DNA of 6,375 bases from Pirellulales bacterium. Its GTDB lineage: Bacteria; Planctomycetota; Planctomycetia; Pirellulales; JALHLM01. The position numbers and the translations under genes are program-made. The notes under the pieces are model-generated. The model had not been told where the DNA came from, did not search any database, and saw nothing but the letters and a program-made list of their open reading frames with translations. Below, in pieces: positions 1 to 5,247 of this stretch. The stretch covers positions 1 through 6,375 of the forward strand of contig JALHLM010000368.1 of the NCBI GenBank assembly GCA_022844585.1. The letters are read 5' to 3'. Within the stretch, counting starts at the first letter, position 1. Each line of letters opens with the position of its first letter.

Positions 1-13
1 GCTCTTCCGATCT
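1..13 (+). other. Residual Illumina adapter sequence
   Basis: The first 13 bases, gctcttccgatct, are identical to the 3' end of the TruSeq adapter, the reverse complement of agatcggaagagc. The match sits exactly at the contig edge, where an untrimmed read end would be. It is almost certainly not genomic, and real sequence probably starts at base 14. Confidence 0.93.
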
Positions 14-15
14 TG

Positions 16-78
16 CCACAGTCTCCTTTCGCTCCGCGAAAGGCCCGGATCCTTTCGCGGAGCGAAAGGAGACTGTGG
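16..78. repeat. Long nested inverted repeat (REP-like palindrome)
   Basis: Two 28-base arms (16-43 and 51-78) are perfect reverse complements separated by a 7-base loop, cccggat. Each arm is itself nearly palindromic: 25-43 reads cctttcgctccgcgaaagg, an 8-bp stem around tcc. A related 19-base core with 16 of 19 identities lies at 2631-2649, so this looks like a dispersed extragenic palindrome. It could also end transcription of a gene lying to the left. Because it abuts adapter sequence, a fold-back library artefact cannot be excluded for the left arm, although bases 14-15 do not continue the complementarity. Confidence 0.8.
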
Positions 79-110
79 TGCGCGCTGAGCATCCCGGCCA
101 ACCCTTGGAT

Positions 111-119
111 TGCTATAAT
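111..119 (+). promoter_or_regulatory. Extended -10 promoter for the isomerase gene
   Basis: TGCTATAAT at 111-119 is a perfect TATAAT (114-119) preceded by the TGn extension of an extended -10 promoter. No good -35 hexamer lies 16-18 bases upstream, which is tolerated by extended -10 promoters. Transcription would begin near 126, giving a leader of about 65 bases before the ATG at 191. The segment 126-140 is a GC-rich palindrome (cgcgc/gcgcg around ggtcc) overlapping the expected start, which could be an operator or a 5' hairpin. Confidence 0.6.
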
Positions 120-190
120 CGCAGGCGCGCGGTCCGCGCGTTCGCGGTGCGCAGGGAGGGCGAGACTTTGACGCACCAGGAGTCACGATC

Positions 191-1099
191 ATGAAGCTGG
201 GATTTGTTTCCGCCATTCTGCCGGATCAATCGCTCGATGAAGTCCTCGGGGCCGCGGCTGCTATCGGCTACGACTGCGTCGAAGTCATGTGTTGGCCGCC
301 GGGCGGATCGTCGCGGCGCTACGCGGGCGTGTGCCACATCGACTGCGTCAATTTCGGCCAAGCGCAGGCCGACGACGTCCGCGCGCTGTGCGAGAAGCAT
401 GGCGTCGAAATCTCCGGGCTCGGCTACTACCCGAATATCCTCTCCGGCAACGCCGAGGAATCGCAAGTCGCCATCGAGCAACTGAAGCGGGTGATCGACG
501 CGGCGAGGTTGCTCGGTTTGAAAAACGTCAACACCTTCATCGGCAACGATCACACGCAACATCCGGACCTGAACTTCGCCCGCTTCAAAGAGGTCTGGCC
601 AGAGTTGATTCGCTACGTCGAAGGGGCCGGTGTGTATCTCGGCATCGAGAATTGCCCGATGCTCTTCTCGCGCGACGAATGGCCCGGCGGGAAAAATCTG
701 GCTTATTCGCCGTCGGTGTGGCGGAAGATGTTCGAGACGATTCCCTCAAAGCATTTCGGCCTCAACTACGATCCGTCGCACCTCGTGCTGCAGCGGATGG
801 ATTACATCGAGCCGTTGCGGGAATTCAAAGATCGGCTGTTCCACATGCACGCCAAGGACATGAAGATCGAGCGGCACATCCTCAACGACCGCGGCATTCT
901 CGCCATGGGCTGGGCCACGCCCAAGGTGCCCGGCTTCGGCGACATCGACTGGAATCGCTTTGTCTCGACGCTCACCGACATCGGCTACGACGGCCCGATC
1001 TGCGTGGAGGTCGAAGACCGAGCCTTCGAACATGGCCTGGAGGCCCGACACAAATCGCTGCAGATTTCGTACAACGTGCTGTCGCCGATTGTTCTGTAG
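191..1099 (+). CDS. Sugar phosphate isomerase/epimerase-like TIM-barrel protein
   Basis: A complete 302-aa protein resembling the xylose isomerase-like TIM-barrel (AP endonuclease 2) superfamily, which includes sugar-phosphate isomerases, epimerases and inositol-catabolism enzymes. Its features are an N-terminal first strand (MKLGFVSAIL) and the four expected metal-ligand positions: Glu153 (GIENC), Asp194/His197 (NYDPSHL), His218/His220 (FHMHAKD) and Glu273 (CVEVED). These are typical of divalent-metal enzymes that move a carbonyl or invert a stereocentre; the exact substrate cannot be read from sequence. Length is normal for the family. There is no signal peptide, so it is probably cytoplasmic. 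The ATG at 191 is supported by AGGAG at 178-182 with an 8-base spacer and by the promoter at 111-119. No sugar-metabolism partner gene is in the window and it appears monocistronic, followed by a repeat element. Confidence 0.93.
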   Translation: MKLGFVSAILPDQSLDEVLGAAAAIGYDCVEVMCWPPGGSSRRYAGVCHIDCVNFGQAQADDVRALCEKHGVEISGLGYYPNILSGNAEESQVAIEQLKRVIDAARLLGLKNVNTFIGNDHTQHPDLNFARFKEVWPELIRYVEGAGVYLGIENCPMLFSRDEWPGGKNLAYSPSVWRKMFETIPSKHFGLNYDPSHLVLQRMDYIEPLREFKDRLFHMHAKDMKIERHILNDRGILAMGWATPKVPGFGDIDWNRFVSTLTDIGYDGPICVEVEDRAFEHGLEARHKSLQISYNVLSPIVL

Positions 1100-1129
1100 T
1101 AAGAAAAACGTGCGAGAGGCAAACGCGCG

Positions 1130-1200
1130 TTGTGGCACGGTCTCCCGACCGCGCCACAAGCAGCGCATTGACTACCCGAGCAGGAGATTTTCGGTCGGGA
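1130..1200. repeat. Extragenic palindromic repeat element downstream of the isomerase
   Basis: Two overlapping inverted repeats lie here. ttgtggcacgg (1130-1140) pairs with ccgcgccacaa (1149-1159) with one mismatch around tctcccga. tcccgaccg (1143-1151) also pairs perfectly with cggtcggga (1192-1200). The two pairings share bases, so only one can form at a time. Translations through it give peptides such as RSPDRAT and GRETVPQ, which I recall as recurrent spurious-ORF peptides in planctomycete genomes; that link is from memory and was not searched. The region 1100-1245 holds no convincing gene. Confidence 0.65.
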
Positions 1201-1245
1201 CGCGTTGCGTTCGCGAGGCCGCACCCTACCTCGGGCGTGCGCCGA

Positions 1246-1587
1246 ATGGACAACATCACTCTAAGATTCAGTGTGTCCAGGAGCGCGCAAGCCAGCGGCG
1301 GTGGCGACTTCGTTGTCAAATTCGATGCGATTGTTGAACTGGTGCCCGGGGGCCCAACGTCGTTAGTAGTTGGGTCGCTCCACGAACGATCTGATCCATC
1401 GCACCAAGAGGCGGCAACAAATGCCATTATGGCTGGTTTTCAATCCATCTTGGAGCGGAATAATCTGGGATGCAACTGCCGAATTGAGAACTTAGTCCTT
1501 CACTCAGTGGACTTCAAACCGCGGAAATTCACTGAATGCTCTGCGGATGCGCTTTCGGCTGAGCTCGAAAACCTACAATGGAGCTAG
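1246..1587 (+). CDS. Orphan 113-aa hypothetical protein
   Basis: An ATG at 1246 opens 113 codons ending in TAG. The frame is open much further upstream, but that part is a shadow of the isomerase gene and the repeat, so 1246 is the first sensible start. No clear Shine-Dalgarno precedes it. The protein alternates beta-like stretches (DFVVKFDAIVELV, TSLVVGSL), a helix (QEAATNAIMAGFQSILE), another strand (CRIENLVLHSVDF) and a closing helix (ADALSAELENL), so it looks like a compact alpha/beta domain. The order faintly recalls domain IV of elongation factor G, but I would not assign that without a profile search. It has no signal peptide or membrane segment. Codon use includes CTA, TTA, AGA, AGG and GTA, which the neighbours mostly avoid, suggesting acquisition or weak selection. 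It could be a decaying or spurious ORF. Confidence 0.5.
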   Translation: MDNITLRFSVSRSAQASGGGDFVVKFDAIVELVPGGPTSLVVGSLHERSDPSHQEAATNAIMAGFQSILERNNLGCNCRIENLVLHSVDFKPRKFTECSADALSAELENLQWS

Positions 1588-1607
1588 CAACGCAATGCGC
1601 AGGTTGA

Positions 1608-1636
1608 TTGCATCGCGCTTGTTGGCGCGCTATGCT
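1608..1636 (+). promoter_or_regulatory. Possible sigma-70 promoter for the redoxin unit
   Basis: TTGCAT (1608-1613) and TATGCT (1631-1636) are separated by exactly 17 bases and lie 48 bases upstream of the redoxin ATG, between the orphan ORF stop and the redoxin. The hexamers match consensus at only 3 and 4 of 6 positions. The spacer contains a short GCGC...GCGC symmetry. This is a weak call based mainly on position and spacing. Confidence 0.3.
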
Positions 1637-1684
1637 GACGTTCGCTCCCACCCACACCCTACGCGTTCACCACGGAGTTCGATC

Positions 1685-2239
1685 ATGATCCAACTGTCCC
1701 GTGTGCTTTCCTTTTCGCTTGTGCTAGCGCTCTGTGCCATGTTGAACCCGGCGCGCGGCGAGGAGAAGGAACTGGCCGTCGGCGATGAAGCGCCGAAGTT
1801 CGAATTGCCCGGCACTGACGGCGAGATCTATAAGCTCGAAGATTTCCGCGACCAGAAAGTCGTGGTCATCGCCTGGTTCCCCAAGGCGTTCACCGGCGGC
1901 TGCACCGCGGAATGCAAATCGCTGAAGGCGAATAGTGACGCGATTCGCAAGTTCGACGTCGCGTACTTTACTGCCAGCTGTGACGAGCCGGATCAGAACC
2001 AGAAATTCGCCAAATCGCTGGAACTCGATTTCCCGATTCTGAGCGATCCGTTGAAGGACGTCGCCAAAGCCTACGGCGTCGTGCATCCTGGCCGCGAAGT
2101 GCCGGAACGCTGGACTTTTTACATCGGCCTTGACGGAAAACTCATGGCCATCGACAAGGAAGTCAAGACGGCCACGCACGGCGAAGACGTCGCCAAGCGC
2201 TTGGCCGAACTGATGGTCGCGGAGAAGAAGAGCGAATGA
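1685..2239 (+). CDS. Exported peroxiredoxin-like redoxin (AhpC/TSA family)
   Basis: A 184-aa protein with a thioredoxin fold of the peroxiredoxin (AhpC/TSA, BCP-like) kind, expected to reduce peroxides with a cysteine thiol. Residues 1-25 form a signal peptide: charged start, hydrophobic VLSFSLVLALCAML, then a small-residue region ending ARG before EEKE; action in the periplasm is therefore likely. The mature part begins with the family's GDEAPKFELPGTDG. The active-site loop is FPKAFTGGCTAEC, with Thr70, peroxidatic Cys73 and a possible resolving Cys77, and the conserved Arg is probably Arg142 in PERWTFYI. Classic BCP/PrxQ spaces its two cysteines by four residues; here the gap is three. The frame is open upstream to 1547, but the ATG at 1685 has GGAG at 1674-1677 (7-base spacer) and starts the signal peptide. 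The stop overlaps the next gene's start. Confidence 0.88.
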   Translation: MIQLSRVLSFSLVLALCAMLNPARGEEKELAVGDEAPKFELPGTDGEIYKLEDFRDQKVVVIAWFPKAFTGGCTAECKSLKANSDAIRKFDVAYFTASCDEPDQNQKFAKSLELDFPILSDPLKDVAKAYGVVHPGREVPERWTFYIGLDGKLMAIDKEVKTATHGEDVAKRLAELMVAEKKSE

Positions 2240-2613
2240 GCACGGAACTGCACGGCTCTCAACTGAACACAGCGCCGGCCGAACTCCCGAGCGATCAGGA
2301 ACCGGTCGGCGTGATGTTGCGCCGCGTGTTCCTGGCCTGGGAACGCCTGCGTGTGTTGTTCGACGGTGCGCTGATCCTGCTCGTGGTCGGCTTCGCCGCG
2401 TTCAGTCCGCGAATGCTGACGCGCATGGAGTTCTGGATTATCGCGATTCAAGGGGCGATCATGGCCAATCTCTTTTATCTGGCCGGCCCGATCTACGAGT
2501 CCTACGCCACCTGGCTCGGCTGGCGCACGAAGGGATTGCGCCCCGTGCTCTTCATTTTCGGCACGACGATCACCGCCGCACTGACGACGTTGTTCTTGGC
2601 GGGGTTTCGCTGA
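2236..2613 (+). CDS. Small three-helix membrane protein of unknown function
   Basis: A 125-aa protein I cannot place in a named family. Residues 1-27 are polar and probably cytosolic or disordered. Three hydrophobic segments follow: about 41-57 (LFDGALILLVVGFAAFS), 66-84 (FWIIAIQGAIMANLFYLAG) and 103-121 (PVLFIFGTTITAALTTLFL). A short amphipathic WLGWRTKGLR lies between the second and third, and it ends almost directly after the third helix. The start ATG overlaps the redoxin stop as ATGA, so translation is very probably coupled and the two are one operon. A link to redox work in the envelope is suggested by that coupling, but no cysteines or other redox ligands occur in the protein. It ends just before a palindrome at the convergent junction. 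Confidence 0.78.
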   Translation: MSTELHGSQLNTAPAELPSDQEPVGVMLRRVFLAWERLRVLFDGALILLVVGFAAFSPRMLTRMEFWIIAIQGAIMANLFYLAGPIYESYATWLGWRTKGLRPVLFIFGTTITAALTTLFLAGFR

Positions 2614-2623
2614 AGTGCGCGCC

Positions 2624-2656
2624 ACCGTCGCCTTTCGCTTCACGATAGGCGACGGT
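2624..2656. terminator. Palindrome between convergent genes, likely bidirectional terminator
   Basis: accgtcgcct (2624-2633) pairs perfectly with aggcgacggt (2647-2656). After one T-T mismatch the stem continues for three more pairs (tcg/cga) to a five-base loop, cttca. It occupies the 57-base gap between two genes that converge on it, the position of a shared terminator. On the plus strand a short tttt run (2666-2669) follows; on the minus strand there is no T tract. Its core, cctttcgcttcacgatagg, is 16/19 identical to 25-43, so it is also a member of the dispersed repeat family. Confidence 0.65.
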
Positions 2657-2670
2657 AACGCAGCATTTTC

Positions 2671-3951
2671 TTAGAGCGACAAAGCGCGTCGAGCCGAACG
2701 CTTCGGACGCTGCTGGACCGCTACCGGCGGGGCGCTCCGGCCGGTGGCGCGCCGCGGCGGTTGCTGCTGCGGAGCGCGTCTTGGCGGCTGAGCCTGCTTC
2801 GCCGCACGCGGCAAGGCCTCGATGGCTTCATCACGGTATTCGAACAGCTTGCAACGCAACAGACGTTCAATCGCCATCAGACGATGACGTTCGTCACCGC
2901 CGCAGAAGGCCATCGCCTTGCCCGCGGCCCCGGCGCGGCCGGAACGGCCGATCCGGTGTACGTAGGTTTCCGGCTCGTCCGGCAGATCGAAGTTGAACAC
3001 GTGCGAGACGTCGTCCACGTCGATTCCCCGGGCGGCCAGGTCGGTCGCCACGAGAATCGGCGGGCGCTTCGACTTGAAGCTCTCCAAGATCCGGCGCCGC
3101 GCGCCTTGGCTCTTGTTGCCATGAATCGCGTCGGCCCGAATGCCGGCGCGATTGAGTTGTTCCGCCACGCGGTCGGCGCCACGCTTGGTGCGCGTGAACA
3201 CAATCACGCGACCGATGGCTTCGCTTTGCAGCAAGCTGGCCAGCAGCGTGGTCTTGTGCTCTTGCGGCACGAAGCAGACGGCCTGTTCGATGTTCGGCGT
3301 GTTGGACTTCGTCGGCGCGATGCGCACCCGCACCGGGTCGCGCAGCACGCTGTTCGCCAGCTCGGCGATGGGGGGCGGAAACGTCGCCGAGAACATCACG
3401 GTCTGCCGTACGACCGGCAGCTTCTGAATGATGCGGCGTAAGTCAGGCAAAAAGCCCATGTCCAACATGCGGTCGGCTTCGTCGACGACCAAGGTCTCGA
3501 CGGCGTCCAACTTCACGAAGCCTTGTTGAATCAAATCCATCAGGCGGCCAGGCGTTGCGACGAGAATTTCCACGCCGCGTTGTAAGGCTCGCACTTGCGG
3601 CTCTTGCCCCACGCCGCCCATGACGACGGCCGAACGCAAACGCAAGTGGCGTCCGTAGCAGCGCAGGCTGTCTTGAATTTGCAGCGCCAGCTCGCGCGTC
3701 GGCGCCAACAGCAGGCAGCGGATCGGCGTCGGGCGGCGTTGCGGCGTCGGTTGCTCCAGCGACAGGCGATGCAGGATCGGCAGCGCAAAAGCGGCCGTCT
3801 TTCCGGTGCCCGTTTGGGCGGATGCCAGCACGTCGCGGCCGGCCAGAATGTGAGGAATCGCCTCAGCTTGAACAGGGGTGGGCGTCTCGTAGCCCTCGTC
3901 GGTCACAGCGCGCAGCACGGACTCACAGAGTCCAAAATCTCTGAAAAGCAT
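2671..3951 (-). CDS. DEAD-box ATP-dependent RNA helicase (RhlE-like)
   Basis: A complete 426-aa helicase that uses ATP to unwind short RNA duplexes, as in ribosome assembly, mRNA decay or cold adaptation. All family motifs are intact: Q motif (Phe6, TPTPVQ 23-28), motif I AQTGTGKT (45-52), PTRELA (84-89), TPGR (133-136), DEAD (157-160), SAT (188-190), VFTRT (251-255), ATDLAARGID (302-311) and HRIGRSGRAG (332-341). The tail from about 382 to 426 is rich in Arg, Pro, Gln and Ala and lacks a folded domain, resembling the basic RNA-binding tails of RhlE-type proteins; no DbpA-type RNA-binding domain is seen. The ATG at 3951 has AGGGA six bases upstream (complement of 3958-3962). RhlE rather than another DEAD subgroup is inferred from length and tail. 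The leader is unusually structured and is described separately. Confidence 0.95.
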   Translation of the reverse strand: MLFRDFGLCESVLRAVTDEGYETPTPVQAEAIPHILAGRDVLASAQTGTGKTAAFALPILHRLSLEQPTPQRRPTPIRCLLLAPTRELALQIQDSLRCYGRHLRLRSAVVMGGVGQEPQVRALQRGVEILVATPGRLMDLIQQGFVKLDAVETLVVDEADRMLDMGFLPDLRRIIQKLPVVRQTVMFSATFPPPIAELANSVLRDPVRVRIAPTKSNTPNIEQAVCFVPQEHKTTLLASLLQSEAIGRVIVFTRTKRGADRVAEQLNRAGIRADAIHGNKSQGARRRILESFKSKRPPILVATDLAARGIDVDDVSHVFNFDLPDEPETYVHRIGRSGRAGAAGKAMAFCGGDERHRLMAIERLLRCKLFEYRDEAIEALPRAAKQAQPPRRAPQQQPPRRATGRSAPPVAVQQRPKRSARRALSL

Positions 3952-3952
3952 T

Positions 3953-4041
3953 CCAGGTCCCTAAATGTGCAATCCAGGACCGAATGCAAAGAACGCCACT
4001 GCGTTCCCAAGAAAACCATTGGACCTGGCAAAATCCAATGG
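3953..4041 (-). promoter_or_regulatory. Structured 5' leader of the helicase gene
   Basis: Read on the minus strand, the leader holds three perfect short stems. ccattgga (4041-4034) pairs with tccaatgg (4023-4016), loop 10. gaacgc (4006-4001) pairs with gcgttc (3996-3991), loop 4. ccaggtcc (4028-4021) pairs with ggacctgg (3960-3953), which overlaps the Shine-Dalgarno AGGGA and its spacer. The first and third share bases 4021-4023, and the first stem's loop holds the other five bases of ccaggtcc, so they should exclude each other. This would suit a switch between open and closed ribosome-binding site. Pairings are visible; regulation is inferred. A TATGAT at 4075-4070 is a possible -10, without a matching -35. 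Confidence 0.45.
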
Positions 4042-4235
4042 CCTACCGGCGACAGGATCAAGTCCAGCAATCATACCGCGCCGCGATTCAAAGTCCAGGC
4101 CAACCGTCGGTGAACGGCGTATTGACCCCGCTTCTCGCGGATTTCACCCTATTTTGACTGATTGCCAGAAGCCGTCGCCACCACCCAGACAGCCACGCGC
4201 GTCGCGTCAGAGCCGGCGTGAGAAAGTAGGTGAAT

Positions 4236-4481
4236 TCACTCTTCGCCCGCTGGATCGGCGCCCAACTGACGCAGAATGATCAGTCGCACCACGTCCGCCA
4301 CGGAATTCAACCCCGTCGCTTCGGCTTCGGAGATCGAAACCCCGAATTCCTCCTCCAACTCCATTGCCAATTCCGCCGTGTCCAGCGAGTCCGCGCCAAG
4401 TTCGTTCATCGTCATCGCCAGCGATACCGTCTCCAGCGGAACGCCGAGACGTCCCGCGATGCGTTGCCGCAATTGATCCAC
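4236..4481 (-). CDS. Acyl carrier protein
   Basis: An 81-aa acidic protein of the acyl carrier family, which carries acyl chains on a phosphopantetheine arm for fatty-acid or related synthesis in the cytoplasm. The attachment motif GADSLDTAEL gives Ser32 as the modified serine; it is followed by the helix II pattern AMELEEEFGVSISEAEA and the closing helix SVADVVRLIIL. The carrier serine is usually near residue 36-37, so this N-terminus is about four to five residues short. The start is a GTG at 4481-4479 with no Shine-Dalgarno; no ATG, GTG or TTG exists further upstream in frame before a stop at 4535-4533. The GTG lies immediately beyond the last residues that still look like ParE toxin, suggesting a deletion took the original start. 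No fab gene is adjacent, so its pathway is not evident; it may be a secondary ACP. Confidence 0.85.
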   Translation of the reverse strand: MDQLRQRIAGRLGVPLETVSLAMTMNELGADSLDTAELAMELEEEFGVSISEAEATGLNSVADVVRLIILRQLGADPAGEE

Positions 4482-4482
4482 T

Positions 4483-4635
4483 AGCGGCGAGACGCGACAG
4501 CCCGGGCTGCAAGGCGTCCAAATAGCGACTGGCTATTCGCTTGCCCCAACGTTCCGTGGAATACTCGACGATCGTCTGAATATCGATTGCGGCGCGCAAC
4601 GTTAACTGTAGGCTTACCAGAAGGCGCTTGCTCAC
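4483..4635 (-). pseudogene. Truncated ParE/RelE-family toxin remnant
   Basis: A GTG at 4635, overlapping the antitoxin stop as GTGA, starts about 51 residues that look like the front half of a ParE toxin: strand 1 (KRLLVSL), AAIDIQTIVEYSTERWG, then ASRYLDALQPGLSRLAA. In intact ParE proteins of about 90-100 aa this is followed by an NP..G segment and a beta-sheet half with a conserved Arg and a terminal Y.I.Y-like motif. Here the similarity stops after RLAA and the frame runs on, out of phase, across the whole acyl carrier gene to a stop at 4207. The missing half should hold most residues needed for gyrase poisoning or RNA cleavage, so it is probably inactive. Confidence 0.7.
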
Positions 4636-4885
4636 TTGCCCACCTTTTTCAACAACGCGCGCAGATCGCCATCGAATGTAAATAGTCGAAATTCGATCGC
4701 GTCCGGATACCTTCCAGGATGGCGTCGCGAACATGCGCTGGCTCCATTTGGAGTTTGCGTTGCCGCAGCAAGTCGCGTACGAATTCGCTCGGCGTGGCAT
4801 AGAGCGTGCCATCGCCGCAATTGTCGTTGACGAAGGCGAGTAGCTCGTCCGTGAGCGTAAGTTTATGGAATCGCGACATCGTCAT
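4632..4885 (-). pseudogene. Frameshifted ParD-type antitoxin
   Basis: The ATG at 4885 follows AAGGA with a 5-base spacer. Residues 1-59 match a ParD antitoxin: HKLTLTDELLAFVNDNCGDG, then the signature LYATPSEFVRDLLRQRK, ending RDAILEG. The expected continuation is in another frame (YPDAIEFR, then FTFDGDLRALLKKVGK, stop at 4634-4632). One missing base near 4709, where GGTAT would be expected to read GGTTAT, explains the switch. Unshifted, the frame ends at 4649 with an unrelated tail. The repaired protein would be about 84 aa, normal for ParD: an N-terminal ribbon-helix-helix DNA-binding part and a C-terminal toxin-binding part. The break removes the toxin-binding end, leaving a possible DNA-binding half. 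A sequencing or assembly error is the main alternative, but the partner toxin is broken too. Confidence 0.78.
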
Positions 4886-4893
4886 GCTAATCC

Positions 4894-5181
4894 TTACTCG
4901 GATGTAACTATCGCTGTGGCCAATTCCCCGGCAATCCAGCGCCACTCCACTATGGAATCCATTGACGACGGATCGAACCGCTGCTGCAGTCCTTTGCGCA
5001 GATCGTTGATGCGCATCTCGTGAGTTGGAGACGTCGCTTTCGTTCGGTGTGCGAAAGTATCCCAGCGACGAAGCGCGAACCTCGCGAATTCGTATTGCGC
5101 TTTCACGTCGTAGCCCCAACCATTCTGCCCGAAGCATTCGGCTAAGGCAGCCTGGCAGCGCGCGAGCCTCGCGTCGTCCAT
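4894..5181 (-). CDS. Hypothetical 95-aa protein upstream of the toxin-antitoxin remnant
   Basis: I do not recognise this protein. It is 95 aa, with one N-terminal helix-like stretch (ARLARCQAALAECFGQ), an aromatic central part (GWGYDVKAQYEFARFALRRWDTF) and a C-terminal IVEWRWIAGELATAIV; no signal peptide, membrane helix or metal motif is seen. The ATG at 5181 has AAAGG six bases upstream. A GTG at 5196 in frame is possible but is poorly placed. Its TAA stop lies inside the Shine-Dalgarno of the ParD gene (TAAGGA) and eight bases before that ATG, so the two were probably co-transcribed. It starts 66 bases after the nuoD stop on the same strand. A 32-bp tandem duplication has copied its ribosome-binding site and first codons just upstream, out of frame with the real start. 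Confidence 0.65.
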   Translation of the reverse strand: MDDARLARCQAALAECFGQNGWGYDVKAQYEFARFALRRWDTFAHRTKATSPTHEMRINDLRKGLQQRFDPSSMDSIVEWRWIAGELATAIVTSE

Positions 5182-5236
5182 AGGTCGCCTTTGCACAACC
5201 TCGCGTCGTCCATAGGTCGCCTTTGCACAACCTCGC
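5167..5236. repeat. 32-bp direct tandem duplication over a start site
   Basis: Bases 5167-5198 and 5199-5230 are identical 32-base units in direct contact, followed by a 6-base partial third copy (5231-5236). Each unit carries, on the minus strand, the sequence of the Shine-Dalgarno AAAGG, the ATG and the first codons of the 95-aa gene. Because 32 is not a multiple of three, the upstream copy of the ATG (5213) reads out of frame. Its perfection suggests a recent event or an assembly duplication. Confidence 0.93.
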
Positions 5237-5247
5237 CCCGATTGCGG

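Noticed and set aside
289..1245. Long plus-strand frame open from 289 through to the 113-aa ORF
   Set aside because: It is the shadow of the isomerase gene followed by the repeat; Arg-rich, low-complexity translation. Only 1246-1587 looks protein-like.
1547..1684. N-terminal extension of the redoxin from an ATG at 1547
   Set aside because: It would overlap the previous ORF, has no Shine-Dalgarno, and would bury the signal peptide. The ATG at 1685 has GGAG and starts the signal peptide.
2119..2643. 174-aa minus-strand frame opposite the membrane protein
   Set aside because: Composition is a typical antisense shadow (His, Arg, Gln, Glu rich), and the plus-strand gene has coupled translation and clear membrane helices.
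2761..3441. 226-aa plus-strand frame opposite the helicase
   Set aside because: It is antisense to a helicase with all motifs intact and has no recognisable domain of its own.
4070..4098. Helicase promoter built on TATGAT (4075-4070)
   Set aside because: No acceptable -35 hexamer lies 16-19 bases upstream; mentioned only as a possibility in the leader entry.
4207..4812. 201-aa minus-strand frame covering toxin remnant and carrier gene
   Set aside because: Only the segment after the GTG at 4635 resembles ParE; upstream it is antitoxin out of frame and downstream it is the carrier gene out of frame.
5167..5236. Possible CRISPR repeats
   Set aside because: The two 32-base units touch with no spacer between them, and there is no cas gene.
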